A stretch of 64,000 bases of DNA from Deferribacteres bacterium (GTDB lineage Bacteria > Zhuqueibacterota > Zhuqueibacteria > Zhuqueibacterales > Geothermadaptataceae), in contig JACKDE010000001.1 of the NCBI GenBank assembly GCA_020633675.1, positions 1,116,001 to 1,180,000 on the forward strand, written 5' to 3'. The position numbers and the translations under genes are program-made. Under the pieces are notes generated by a model. The model was not told the origin of the DNA. It made no database searches and was given only the letters and a program-made list of their open reading frames with translations. Below, in pieces: positions 32,295 through 41,228 of this stretch (its first letter is position 1; each line of letters opens with the position of its first letter).

Positions 32295-35036
32295 ATGTTA
32301 GAAAAGTTTAAAACACCAAAGGCTATCACGGCTGGAGTTGTCTTCCTGATCTCATTCGTCGTCTACCTTTCGACGATGGCACAGACAACGTCCTTTTGGG
32401 ATTGCGGGGAATTCATCGCCTGTGCCTACACGCTTGGCATCCCGCATCCGCCGGGTTCGCCGTTGTATCTTTTGGTGGGACGTATTTTCGCCATGATTCC
32501 TACCGAGCAGATCGCAGCGATGTTTGTTTCCAGCAGCGAAGCAAATTTCGCGATGCCGTTTGGCTATGAGATTGGTTGGCGCGTTAATCTGATGTCGCCA
32601 CTCTTGAGCGCTTTTTCAGCAATGTTCACCTTTCTGATTATTGTGCGTTTTCTCGAAATGTGGCAAGGGAAAGCTCAGGATACTGAAAAAAAAGTCATCC
32701 ATTACGCTAGCGGCGTGATCGGCGCCCTGGCTTTCGCATTCTCAGACAGCCAGTGGTTCAACTCAGTTGAATCGGAAGTGTATGCCGCTTCACTTTTTTT
32801 TACAGCAATCGTCGTCTGGCTCATTTTGCGCTGGGCAGATCAGGAGCACCGCCCTGATTCTGATAAATGGATCGTGCTGATTTTTTATGTGGTTGGACTT
32901 GCACTCGGCGTACATTTACTTAACCTGCTGGCCCTGCCAACGATCTTTTTAATAATTTATTTCCAACGCAAAGAAATAGATTGGGAATCCTTCCTGATTT
33001 TTGCTGGCCTAAGCACACTTGCATTTGTTGGGATTTATCCCGGCGTGGTCAAGGGCATACCGCAGATCATTCAAACCCTATCTTTTGTTGCTGTGGGCGC
33101 GTTTGTGCTGGTGCTGGTGCTGGTCACCAACTATTTTATCAAAAATCGCAACCGCAATGCGGGCCTGGTGATGATGTGTTTGTTGATGGTCGTGGTAGGC
33201 TATTCAACCTATTCCACGATTTATATTCGCTCATCTCTGGATCCGGTTATCGATGAAAACGATCCCGATACTCCGGCTAAATTTGTTAAATACTTGAATC
33301 GTGAACAGTATGGGGATTGGTCCATTTTCGATCGCCGTGCTGATGTGTGGGAATATCAGTTCAAAAAAATGTATGTGCGCTATTTCGGTTGGCAGTTTAT
33401 CGGCAAAGGCACCAACAAAGCTGCTGACGGATTGCTTGCTGACACCATCTCTTTCCGCGGTTTGATGGGCCTGCCATTTCTGATCGGATTGCTGGGCATG
33501 GTTCACCACTTTTTGCGAGATTGGCGGCGGGCGTCGAGTGTCATGACGCTGTTTATTATGACCGGTCTCGCCATTGTTTATTACCTCAATCAGGAGGACC
33601 CCCAGCCCAGGGAGCGCGATTACGCGTATACCGGCTCCTTCTTTGCCTTTGCAATCTGGATCGGAATCGGCACGTCGTTTTTGCTCGAATTGGCGCGAGA
33701 TGCCTTTCGAGAAAATGTCGGCTATCGCAAAATTGCAGCAGGTGTGCTCGCGGGTGTCTTGCTGTTCGCGGTGCCGGGCAACATGCTAAGCTTTAACTAT
33801 GCAGATCACAACCGCAAAGGCAATTTTGTAGCCTATGATTACTCAAAAAATATTCTCGAAACCTGCGAACCCAATGCAATTATTTTCACCAATGGGGACA
33901 ATGATACCTTCCCATTGTGGTTTTTGCAAACCGTCTATGGTATCCGTAACGATGTGCGCGTGATCAATTTGAGCTTGCTCAATACCGATTGGTACATCAA
34001 GCAATTGCGGGATCACGAGCCCAAGGTACCGATCAACCTGACCGATGCCCAGATAGATGGCTTAGCGCCTCGAGGCTGGAAAGAGCAGGAATTCAACATG
34101 AATATCGTTTCCCAGGAATTGCACGATGAGTGGGTCGAAAAAATACAAGCGATCGATTCGACTTATGTCAACAACAGCAAGCCTGGTTTGCGATTTAATA
34201 TGCGGCCAACGCTGATCACGCCATACGGCAATGGCATTCGGATACAGGATATGATGATTCTGCACATTCTGGAAGCCAACCGCTTCAAACGCCCTGTTTA
34301 TTTTGCCGTGACCGTTGCTCCAAGCAATTTGCTTGGAATGGATGAATTTATGCGTATGGATGGATTAGCGTTCAAGCTGATGCCGATAAAAGTTGCTCGC
34401 CGGTTCGCTGATCCCGAAATCATTCGTAAGAACCTGTTTGAAAAATACAGCTACCGCAATCTCGATAACCCGGAAGTTTACTACAATGACAATATTATCG
34501 CTTTGCTGGGCAATTATCGTTCTTCCTTCATGACGCTGATGTCTGCTTACATGAGCAAAGGACAGGAAGAAAAGGCCTTGGAAGCAATCGACCGAATGAA
34601 TGAAGTCGTTCCGGAAAGTGTCATTCCGCCACCCGATATGGACTACAGCCTGTATATCGGCAGATTGTATCAACAGCTCGGACGTCCTGAGGAATTCAAG
34701 AAGAGAGTGGACCGCTATGCCTATCGCGAAGATCTCTCACCGGAAATGCAATTGCAGTTTCTCAGCATTTATGCTGACTGGCTAAATGACAAAGATGCAG
34801 CAAGAGAGTATGCAAGGCGTTTGACGCAACAAGAGGGCACGCGATCGGAAGCGTTTGAATTTTTGATTTCAAGGGCAGCGCTGGATGGCGACTTCAAGCA
34901 AGGTGCGGAGTGGGCGAATGAATGGGCGACGTTGGAGCCTCAAAATCAGGCTGTACAGAGCCGATTGGAAGAACTCAACAAGCTGGCTGCATCCCGCGAT
35001 TCCAGCGCTGTTCAAGATAGCGCAGGATTGAAATAG
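32295..35036 (+). CDS. DUF2723 (TMEM260-like) membrane glycosyltransferase
   Basis: Large polytopic protein of 913 residues. The start contains FWDCGEFIACAYTLGIPHPPGSPLY, the family signature with an acidic pair in the first loop as in GT-C enzymes. About 10-12 membrane helices occupy residues 12-510; the soluble C-terminal part ends in TPR-like helices (LYQQLGRPEEFKKRVDRY). The human relative TMEM260 is a protein O-mannosyltransferase, so a polyprenyl-phosphate-sugar-dependent transferase is likely. GGAGGG precedes ATG 32295. It starts a run of glycosylation genes that includes a polyprenol-phosphate mannose synthase. Confidence 0.88.
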   Translation: MLEKFKTPKAITAGVVFLISFVVYLSTMAQTTSFWDCGEFIACAYTLGIPHPPGSPLYLLVGRIFAMIPTEQIAAMFVSSSEANFAMPFGYEIGWRVNLMSPLLSAFSAMFTFLIIVRFLEMWQGKAQDTEKKVIHYASGVIGALAFAFSDSQWFNSVESEVYAASLFFTAIVVWLILRWADQEHRPDSDKWIVLIFYVVGLALGVHLLNLLALPTIFLIIYFQRKEIDWESFLIFAGLSTLAFVGIYPGVVKGIPQIIQTLSFVAVGAFVLVLVLVTNYFIKNRNRNAGLVMMCLLMVVVGYSTYSTIYIRSSLDPVIDENDPDTPAKFVKYLNREQYGDWSIFDRRADVWEYQFKKMYVRYFGWQFIGKGTNKAADGLLADTISFRGLMGLPFLIGLLGMVHHFLRDWRRASSVMTLFIMTGLAIVYYLNQEDPQPRERDYAYTGSFFAFAIWIGIGTSFLLELARDAFRENVGYRKIAAGVLAGVLLFAVPGNMLSFNYADHNRKGNFVAYDYSKNILETCEPNAIIFTNGDNDTFPLWFLQTVYGIRNDVRVINLSLLNTDWYIKQLRDHEPKVPINLTDAQIDGLAPRGWKEQEFNMNIVSQELHDEWVEKIQAIDSTYVNNSKPGLRFNMRPTLITPYGNGIRIQDMMILHILEANRFKRPVYFAVTVAPSNLLGMDEFMRMDGLAFKLMPIKVARRFADPEIIRKNLFEKYSYRNLDNPEVYYNDNIIALLGNYRSSFMTLMSAYMSKGQEEKALEAIDRMNEVVPESVIPPPDMDYSLYIGRLYQQLGRPEEFKKRVDRYAYREDLSPEMQLQFLSIYADWLNDKDAAREYARRLTQQEGTRSEAFEFLISRAALDGDFKQGAEWANEWATLEPQNQAVQSRLEELNKLAASRDSSAVQDSAGLK

Positions 35037-35042
35037 CGCTTG

Positions 35043-36089
35043 ATGTCGGCTCCGATTGAAATGCCACGATTGAGCGTCATTATTCCGCATTATAATGGCA
35101 AAGAAATTCTGCTGCGCTGCTTGCAAGCGCTGGGTGACGATGCCGCTTTTCCTGTTGAGGTGCTGGTCGTTGACAACGCTTCGGTTGACGACAGCATCGA
35201 GGCGGCAAAAAGCGCCTTTCCTGCGATTCGGGTTGTCCGATCCGAGAAAAATCTCGGTTATGCGGGAGGGTGCAATCTCGGTATGCAGGCGGCACGCGCG
35301 GATTTTTTTGTGCTGCTCAACAACGATGCGATGATTAGCGTGAGTGAGCTACAGAAGCTTTGGCATGTCGTGCAAAAGCAACCTGAAATCGCTGCAGTGC
35401 AGCCCAAAATACGGTCCATTACCAATACAACGTGTTTTGATTATGCGGGAGCTGCAGGCGGCTTCATCGATGTGATGGGCTTTCCTTTTGCACGTGGCCG
35501 CATCTTTTTTACGATTGAAGAAGATACGGGGCAGTACGATCAGCCTGGCGATATTTTTTGGGCCAGTGGCACGTGCACATTGCTACGCCGAGAAGCTGTT
35601 GAAAAAACCGGCTTGCTGGATGAAAGCTTTTTCGCCCACATGGAAGAGATCGATTTGAACTGGCGATTTCATTTGCTCGGCTACCGTGTGTGGTACGAGC
35701 CTGGCGCGGTGGTTCATCACGATGCCGGAACCACCCTGCGGCCGGAAACGCCGATGAAAATCTATCTCAACCATCGCAATAGCTTGCTGATGCTGCTAAA
35801 GAATTACCGTTGGCCAACGCTGTGCCTTCTTTTTCCTCTCAGGCTGATTCTGGAAGTGATTGCAGTGCTTTTTGTGCTTGTGCAGCGCGATGTACCGCAG
35901 GCGAAGGCCATTGTCAGGGGGTGCCTCGCTGTTGGTTTGGCCTTGCCGCAAACCTTGCGAGCGCGTAAAATTGTGCAAAAAAAGCGCATTTTGTCAGATG
36001 CGCAAGTATTTCGCCGCATGTTTAAGAACAGCATTGTTGTGCAATATTTCCTCTTGAAAAGAAAAACCTTCGAAAGTTTGGATATTTGA
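35043..36089 (+). CDS. Glycosyltransferase family 2 (rhamnosyltransferase-like)
   Basis: 348-residue GT-A enzyme: LSVIIPHYNGKEILLRCL, VDNASVDDS, EKNLGYAGGCNLGM and the acidic NND motif (FFVLLNNDA) are those of GT2 rhamnosyl/galactofuranosyl-type enzymes. FWASGTCTLLRREAVEKTGLLDESFFAHMEEIDLNWR holds the acceptor and catalytic region. One or two C-terminal hydrophobic segments may associate with the membrane. It starts 6 bases after the DUF2723 stop and its own stop overlaps a possible TTG start of the next gene. Confidence 0.9.
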   Translation: MSAPIEMPRLSVIIPHYNGKEILLRCLQALGDDAAFPVEVLVVDNASVDDSIEAAKSAFPAIRVVRSEKNLGYAGGCNLGMQAARADFFVLLNNDAMISVSELQKLWHVVQKQPEIAAVQPKIRSITNTTCFDYAGAAGGFIDVMGFPFARGRIFFTIEEDTGQYDQPGDIFWASGTCTLLRREAVEKTGLLDESFFAHMEEIDLNWRFHLLGYRVWYEPGAVVHHDAGTTLRPETPMKIYLNHRNSLLMLLKNYRWPTLCLLFPLRLILEVIAVLFVLVQRDVPQAKAIVRGCLAVGLALPQTLRARKIVQKKRILSDAQVFRRMFKNSIVVQYFLLKRKTFESLDI

Positions 36090-36115
36090 TCGTTTCGACA
36101 GAACAACACATACAG

Positions 36116-37048
36116 ATGGAAAGCGTGCCATGCCCGGCATGCCATACGAAAAACAGCTCTATAAAGCTGCGCGTACCAGATCGCTTCAGTGCGGAAGATG
36201 AAACGCCATTTGTATTGGTAGAGTGCCGAAAATGTGGTTTGCTTTATCTCAATCCAAGGCCGATTGAAGAGCAGAGTGGTGCTTTTTATGAGAATGATGC
36301 TTACAATCCCTTCATTTCGGCAAAAACGGAAAAAAACACATTCGACCGGCTCTACGATCGCATCCGCAAACACAATAACCGCAGCAAGCGCAAACTGATC
36401 GAGCGCCATCTGTCCGGCCCTGGACGGCTACTCGATGTTGGCTGCGGCACAGGTGAATTTCTGGCTGAAATGGCGAGTGTGGGTTGGCAGGTTCGCGGAA
36501 TTGAACGCGATGCCAAAGCTGCTGCTTATGCCGTGGAGAAATTACGAGTCAATGTCGTGCGTGGTACGCTTGATTCCATGCCTTCGGTAGAAGCTTCCTT
36601 TGATGTGGTGACGATGTGGCATGTGCTGGAGCATGTCTATAATCCGCATAAAACGCTTATGCAAATCCGCGACCTGCTTAAGGAAGGCGGATTGCTGGTT
36701 GTTGCGGTGCCCAATGCGCATAGTCTTGATGCAAAGATTTACCAGCAGAATTGGGTGGCTTATGATGCGCCGCGCCATTTGCAGCATTTTAATTTTAAAT
36801 CGTTGCGCGGGCTATGTGAAATGCATGGATTTTCTGTGCTGAAGAAAGCGCTGCTACCTGTCGATTCATTTTTTAATGCGCTGATGAGCGAAAAACTGCA
36901 AGAACAAAAAGGCGGAAGCAGCGTGCTGCGGCCCCTTCGATGGCTGCGAGCAGGGATCGTCGCGAACACCGCCGTCGTATTGGGAAAATTCAGCAATTAT
37001 TTCTCAAAGCCGGTCGGCTCAACCTTGCTTGTGGTTTTTCGAAAATAG
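36116..37048 (+). CDS. SAM-dependent methyltransferase with zinc-ribbon N-terminus
   Basis: 310-residue class I methyltransferase. An N-terminal zinc-ribbon-like region has CPAC and CRKC pairs followed by LLYLNPRP. The SAM-binding motif I is GRLLDVGCGTGEFLAEM; motif IV region is VVTMWHVLEHVYNP. The architecture is common in polysaccharide clusters, where such enzymes methylate sugars or lipid-linked glycans. ATG 36116 is preferred since the zinc ribbon starts at once; a TTG at 36086 overlapping the upstream stop is an alternative. Confidence 0.88.
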   Translation: MESVPCPACHTKNSSIKLRVPDRFSAEDETPFVLVECRKCGLLYLNPRPIEEQSGAFYENDAYNPFISAKTEKNTFDRLYDRIRKHNNRSKRKLIERHLSGPGRLLDVGCGTGEFLAEMASVGWQVRGIERDAKAAAYAVEKLRVNVVRGTLDSMPSVEASFDVVTMWHVLEHVYNPHKTLMQIRDLLKEGGLLVVAVPNAHSLDAKIYQQNWVAYDAPRHLQHFNFKSLRGLCEMHGFSVLKKALLPVDSFFNALMSEKLQEQKGGSSVLRPLRWLRAGIVANTAVVLGKFSNYFSKPVGSTLLVVFRK

Positions 37049-37207
37049 CGCGTCGATTTGAATCGGATGCATATCTGTCAGACAATGCTATTGATTATGA
37101 AACCAATGCGGATGTGGGTCATTCTACAAGGGTAATCCTGTTGCCGATTTCGTGTAAACAGGCAGCGAATGGCAACCTCAATTTGGTGTTTTTGGGAGAT
37201 TCGTGAG

Positions 37208-38239
37208 ATGGAAAAGAAATTTTTAGTCGGTATTTTACTACTTGCGCTCGCCACAATGAGCTGTCAGCGCAAGCCCGAATCCATGGGCAGCGATACCGGC
37301 GTAACGATCGTAGCGGATAGCACACTTTACTCTACCATCCAGCCTGCGATCGAAGCGGCATTGCAGCAGGAGATTTACACACCGCAGCCGGAATATTTGT
37401 TGAAAGTCAGCTATCTGCCGCCAGAAGAATTGAATAAAGTGGTTGTACGCCCTAATATTGTCTTAGCTGGTATACTGGGAGCGGAAGATAAAATTTCCAA
37501 ACAAATTCATACAATGCTGCCAGCCTCGGCTATCGAGCAAGTCGAACGCGGCGAAAGTTTTGTTTTTCGCAAAGAAGATCCATGGGCGAAAAAGCAGCTC
37601 TTGCTGGTGCTGGTGGCAAACGACGATATTTCGTTGATGGAGCAGATCGCGACCAATAGCGATTATTTATTTGACGTTATTCGAGACCGCATCATTAGTC
37701 AAACCAAGACTGAAATGTATTCGCAATATGAGCAGAAGAGTATCAGTGATGAACTGCTCGAAAAATATGGCTGGGCTTTGCGGATACAGCATGATTACAA
37801 TCTGTGGAAAGACGAAGCCGATGACCAGTTTGTGATGCTGCGCAGAACGTCACCGGAGCGCTGGCTGTTTGTCTATTGGGAAGATGTCAGCAATCCGGAT
37901 AGTGTCAATGCGGAATGGGCAATCTCGCGTCGCAACAAAATTGGACTGCTGCATTATGAGCGCGATCAGATTGCAGAACAGTATTTAAGCATCAAGGAAA
38001 CCGACTTTGCCGGACGCCGTGCGACACAACTGCAGGGCTTGTGGGAAAATGATGTCAAGGTTGCTGGCGGTCCATTTAAAGCTTTTGCATTTTATGATGA
38101 GGATACCCAGCGTGGCTATCTCGTTGATGTATCTGCTTTTGCTCCCGGACAGGAAAAAGAATCTCTTGTTCGGCAATTGGAAATCATGGCACGGACTTTT
38201 TATACAGCTGCGGATGAACAGCGTGCCAACGGCAGTTAG
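37208..38239 (+). CDS. DUF4837 family lipoprotein
   Basis: 343 residues with a lipoprotein-like signal (LVGILLLALATMSCQRKP). Recognised as DUF4837 from the pattern VTIVADSTLYSTIQPAIEAALQQEIYTPQPEYLLKV and the long LRRTSPERWLFVYWED segment. The family occurs mainly in Bacteroidota and relatives and has no known function. It probably sits in the periplasm, anchored to a membrane. GAG just before the ATG gives only a weak ribosome site. It is separated by about 160 bases from the methyltransferase. Confidence 0.8.
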   Translation: MEKKFLVGILLLALATMSCQRKPESMGSDTGVTIVADSTLYSTIQPAIEAALQQEIYTPQPEYLLKVSYLPPEELNKVVVRPNIVLAGILGAEDKISKQIHTMLPASAIEQVERGESFVFRKEDPWAKKQLLLVLVANDDISLMEQIATNSDYLFDVIRDRIISQTKTEMYSQYEQKSISDELLEKYGWALRIQHDYNLWKDEADDQFVMLRRTSPERWLFVYWEDVSNPDSVNAEWAISRRNKIGLLHYERDQIAEQYLSIKETDFAGRRATQLQGLWENDVKVAGGPFKAFAFYDEDTQRGYLVDVSAFAPGQEKESLVRQLEIMARTFYTAADEQRANGS

Positions 38240-38541
38240 TCTTTCGCTTTCGCCTACGAAATGCGTGTTTCAACCGTTCGCCGCAATCCAGATGAAACGG
38301 TGGAGTGCTCAAGGAAATGCGCGGGCCAACGGTTTCGGCGCGCTGAATGCAACGGCGCAATAACAGCACATGTGGCTGGAACGCCTGCTGCTTACTCGCC
38401 ACTGAACGGTGTCGATTCACTTGATTCGACAGTGCCAATGGCCGCTGGAACAATTGATTCTTATTGATAAAAAAACAACCCGCATAGTGGGAAGGATGAG
38501 GAGGAAGGGAAGCAGCCGCTGGTCGCGCTGCGATAGAAAAG
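38240..38541. other. Intergenic region upstream of the PfkB gene
   Basis: About 300 bases between the DUF4837 and PfkB genes. The short ORFs here lack ribosome sites and family resemblance. AAAAAACAACCCGC (38467-38480) and GAGGAGGAAGG shortly before the kinase are purine-rich but nothing is certain. Confidence 0.4.
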
Positions 38542-39480
38542 ATGAAAAAGATTGCACTGCTCGGTACATTTATCCGTGACCGGATTGTGCCACTGACTGG
38601 CCCGGAAGTACAATGCTTGGGCGGACTGTATCACAGCGTTGCCTTTACATCGCTGCTCGGCGACGCTGATTTTCGAATTATGCCGTTTGCAAGGGTAGGG
38701 CAAGATTTTTTTGAAATCGTACAGGAAACTTTGCGGCCATTTGCAAATATCGACCTTTCGCATCTGATCATAGATTCGCAAAAAAACACAGCCGTAAAGC
38801 TCATTTATAAAACCCCAACAAGCCGGGATGAAGTGACTTCCGCACTCATGGCGCCGCTGCAACCACACGAATTGCAAGCTTGTACCCAGGCGGATGGCAT
38901 TGTGGTGAATTTGATCACCGGAGGCGATGTCAGTTTGGAGTCGGTACAGTGGTTGTCGCAAAATTGCGATGCGCCAATTTATCTCGATTTTCATTCGCTC
39001 GCACTCGGATTTGATGAAAGCGGTATGCGATACTACCGCAGGCCATCAGGGTGGCAAGACTGGTTGCGAGCGGTTGACTTCGTGCAAATGAACGAAGGTG
39101 AAGCGGCATGCCTGAGTGGCACGAACAATTTTGAAGACTGGCTGCACTTTCTGCACACATGCCTAGACGAATTCAATTTGTCGGGTATGCATGTGACAGT
39201 AGGTGAGCATGGTGTTTTGTCCGGCACACGCGGAATGGACGGTCGACACCTGGTACAACATGTGCCCGGACTGAACAATGGCATTGTGGTGCGGGACATC
39301 ATCGGCTGTGGTGATGCATTTGGCGCATCGTTTTTGGTGCATTATTTAACCAATAACGACTATTGGGCAGCCGTTGCGTTTGCAAACCAGATTGCTGCGC
39401 ATAACACAACTTTCATGGGATCCATCACACGGGAAATTTATAGCGAACACATTCAACCTTATGCAACTTTTGAAAAATAG
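38542..39480 (+). CDS. PfkB family carbohydrate kinase
   Basis: Ribokinase-like sugar kinase of 312 residues. The glycine-rich sugar-binding segment is CLGGLYHSVAFTSLLG; the C-terminal ATP site DIIGCGDAFGASFL carries the catalytic Asp (consensus DTxGAGD, here with Ile, Ile and Cys substitutions). Distant family member: substrate may be a sugar or heptose phosphate precursor. Its last 20 bases overlap the start of the RmlD-like gene, suggesting that both act in making an activated envelope sugar. Confidence 0.83.
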   Translation: MKKIALLGTFIRDRIVPLTGPEVQCLGGLYHSVAFTSLLGDADFRIMPFARVGQDFFEIVQETLRPFANIDLSHLIIDSQKNTAVKLIYKTPTSRDEVTSALMAPLQPHELQACTQADGIVVNLITGGDVSLESVQWLSQNCDAPIYLDFHSLALGFDESGMRYYRRPSGWQDWLRAVDFVQMNEGEAACLSGTNNFEDWLHFLHTCLDEFNLSGMHVTVGEHGVLSGTRGMDGRHLVQHVPGLNNGIVVRDIIGCGDAFGASFLVHYLTNNDYWAAVAFANQIAAHNTTFMGSITREIYSEHIQPYATFEK

Positions 39481-40372
39481 AATTCTGGTCACGGGGGCTT
39501 ATGGTTTGCTCGGCTCAAATTTGCTTGAATTAAGCATAGGCAATTATACGCTTTATGGCATGGCGAGAGCGTTGCGCCCTGATGTCAATATGCCGGGTAT
39601 TGAATACATTGAAGGCGACATTGTCGATCGCAAGCGAGTGTTGGATGTTATCAAAGCTGTTCAGCCGAATGTGATTATCAATGCTGCGGCGTATACAAAT
39701 GTAGACGGAAGTGAAGATGACCGCGAAGCTTGCTGGAAAACCAATGTTGACGGTGTCGCCAATCTTGCCTACGCAGCCAAACTCATCGATGCGCGACTGG
39801 TGCACGTCTCTACAGACTATGTTTTCGATGGCACCAAAAAATCACCCTACAAAGAAGATGACCGCGTCAATCCGTTGGGATTTTACGCCAAATCAAAACT
39901 TGCCGGAGAGAATGCGTTGATTGCTGCTGGTGCGAATGCTGCCATAGCACGCACAATGATCCTTTATGGCAAATCAAAAAGTTCGGGTTTGAATTTTGTC
40001 ACATGGGTAATCGAGCAGCTTCGGAGCAACAAGCCGATCCGCATTGTTGATGATCAGGTCGGTCAGCCAACCCTGGCTAGTGAGCTTGCGGAAGCGCTCA
40101 TCAAGCTGGCGCTGTCCGACTGCGATGGCATTTTTCACATATCCGGCAGTGAAGCTTTGAGCCGCTATGATTTTACTCTGGAGATCGCTGACCTGTTTAG
40201 GCTCGATAAATCTTTGATTTCACGGACCACAACCGAGGCCCTGCAACAAAAAGCGCCTCGTCCGATGCATTCTGAATTTGATCTTTCTCGATTACAGGCA
40301 GAATTGGGTGTGACCATGTCTGGAGCTTGGGCAGGGTTGCAAAAATTCAAAGCGAGATACCCGCTGATATGA
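39461..40372 (+). CDS. RmlD-like sugar nucleotide reductase (SDR)
   Basis: 303-residue extended SDR of the dTDP-4-dehydrorhamnose reductase type. NAD(P) motif is ILVTGAYGLLGSNLLE; YTNVDGSEDDREACWKTNVDG and STDYVFDG are RmlD signatures; the catalytic YxxxK is YAKSK. RmlD would make dTDP-L-rhamnose, but RmlA/B/C are absent from the window, so another 4-keto sugar remains possible. ATG 39461 lies inside the kinase gene. The stop overlaps the next start (ATGA). Confidence 0.85.
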   Translation: MQLLKNRILVTGAYGLLGSNLLELSIGNYTLYGMARALRPDVNMPGIEYIEGDIVDRKRVLDVIKAVQPNVIINAAAYTNVDGSEDDREACWKTNVDGVANLAYAAKLIDARLVHVSTDYVFDGTKKSPYKEDDRVNPLGFYAKSKLAGENALIAAGANAAIARTMILYGKSKSSGLNFVTWVIEQLRSNKPIRIVDDQVGQPTLASELAEALIKLALSDCDGIFHISGSEALSRYDFTLEIADLFRLDKSLISRTTTEALQQKAPRPMHSEFDLSRLQAELGVTMSGAWAGLQKFKARYPLI

Positions 40373-41088
40373 ACAAAGAAATCGCACGTACACTCATCGT
40401 CATTCCGACATATAATGAAGCGAGCAATATAAGCAAGCTGCTCGAACGCATTTTCAAACTCAACGTCCCCAATCTGGATGTACTGTTCGTCGATGACAAC
40501 TCTCCAGACAACACAGCCGGACTGATCGAAGATATCCAAAAAGACAATCCGCATGTATTTTTGATCAAGCGATCCGGGAAAATGGGATTGGGCACAGCGT
40601 ATGTAGCAGGATTCGGCTATGCTCTCGAACACAAATATGACTTTATCTTTGAGATGGACGCGGATCTGTCGCACAATCCCGAAGATATCCCGCTGTTTTT
40701 GGAGCAGATTGATGACTACGACTTGGTGATTGGCTCACGCTACTTGACTGGTATGAATGTCGCCAATTGGCCGCTGTCCAGGCTGTTTTTGAGCCTGTTT
40801 GCCAATTGGTACACACGGATTATTACCGGGATGCCGTTTAAGGATTGCACCAGCGGATTCAAATGTTTTCGCCGGCATGTGCTGGAGAGCATCGGCATCG
40901 ATCAAATACACAGCGATGGCTATTCCTTTCAAATCGAGTTGCATTATTTGGCCTGGAAAAAAGGCTTTCGTATTAAAGAAATGCCTATTATATTCATTGA
41001 TCGCGAAAGTGGCAGCAGCAAGATGTCGCGCAAAATCATGAAAGAAGCAGCGCTGATGGTTTGGAGACTTAAATTCCGCGATATTTAG
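40369..41088 (+). CDS. Polyprenol monophosphomannose synthase (DPM1-like GT2)
   Basis: 239-residue GT2 enzyme lacking membrane helices. TLIVIPTYNEASNISKLLERIF, FVDDNSPDNTA, the acidic motif EMDADLSHNPEDIP and GSRYLTG match dolichol/polyprenol-phosphate mannose synthases, which transfer mannose from GDP-mannose to a polyprenyl phosphate on the cytosolic face. SGFKCFRRHVLE and SDGYSFQIEL are further DPM1 signatures. The product could be the sugar donor for the DUF2723 protein encoded 5 kb upstream. Starts at ATGA overlapping the reductase stop. Confidence 0.9.
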   Translation: MNKEIARTLIVIPTYNEASNISKLLERIFKLNVPNLDVLFVDDNSPDNTAGLIEDIQKDNPHVFLIKRSGKMGLGTAYVAGFGYALEHKYDFIFEMDADLSHNPEDIPLFLEQIDDYDLVIGSRYLTGMNVANWPLSRLFLSLFANWYTRIITGMPFKDCTSGFKCFRRHVLESIGIDQIHSDGYSFQIELHYLAWKKGFRIKEMPIIFIDRESGSSKMSRKIMKEAALMVWRLKFRDI

Positions 41089-41228
41089 CGTCACATCGCC
41101 TGGAATTCGACAATGCATGCGGCGGGTACATCGCTCTTGAAAAGATGGCCCGGAACAGCAAACTGCCCAGGACCTGGTGGGCTGGTATAACAAGACTGGA
41201 TCAAAATCGCGAATAGCGAATATGCTTC

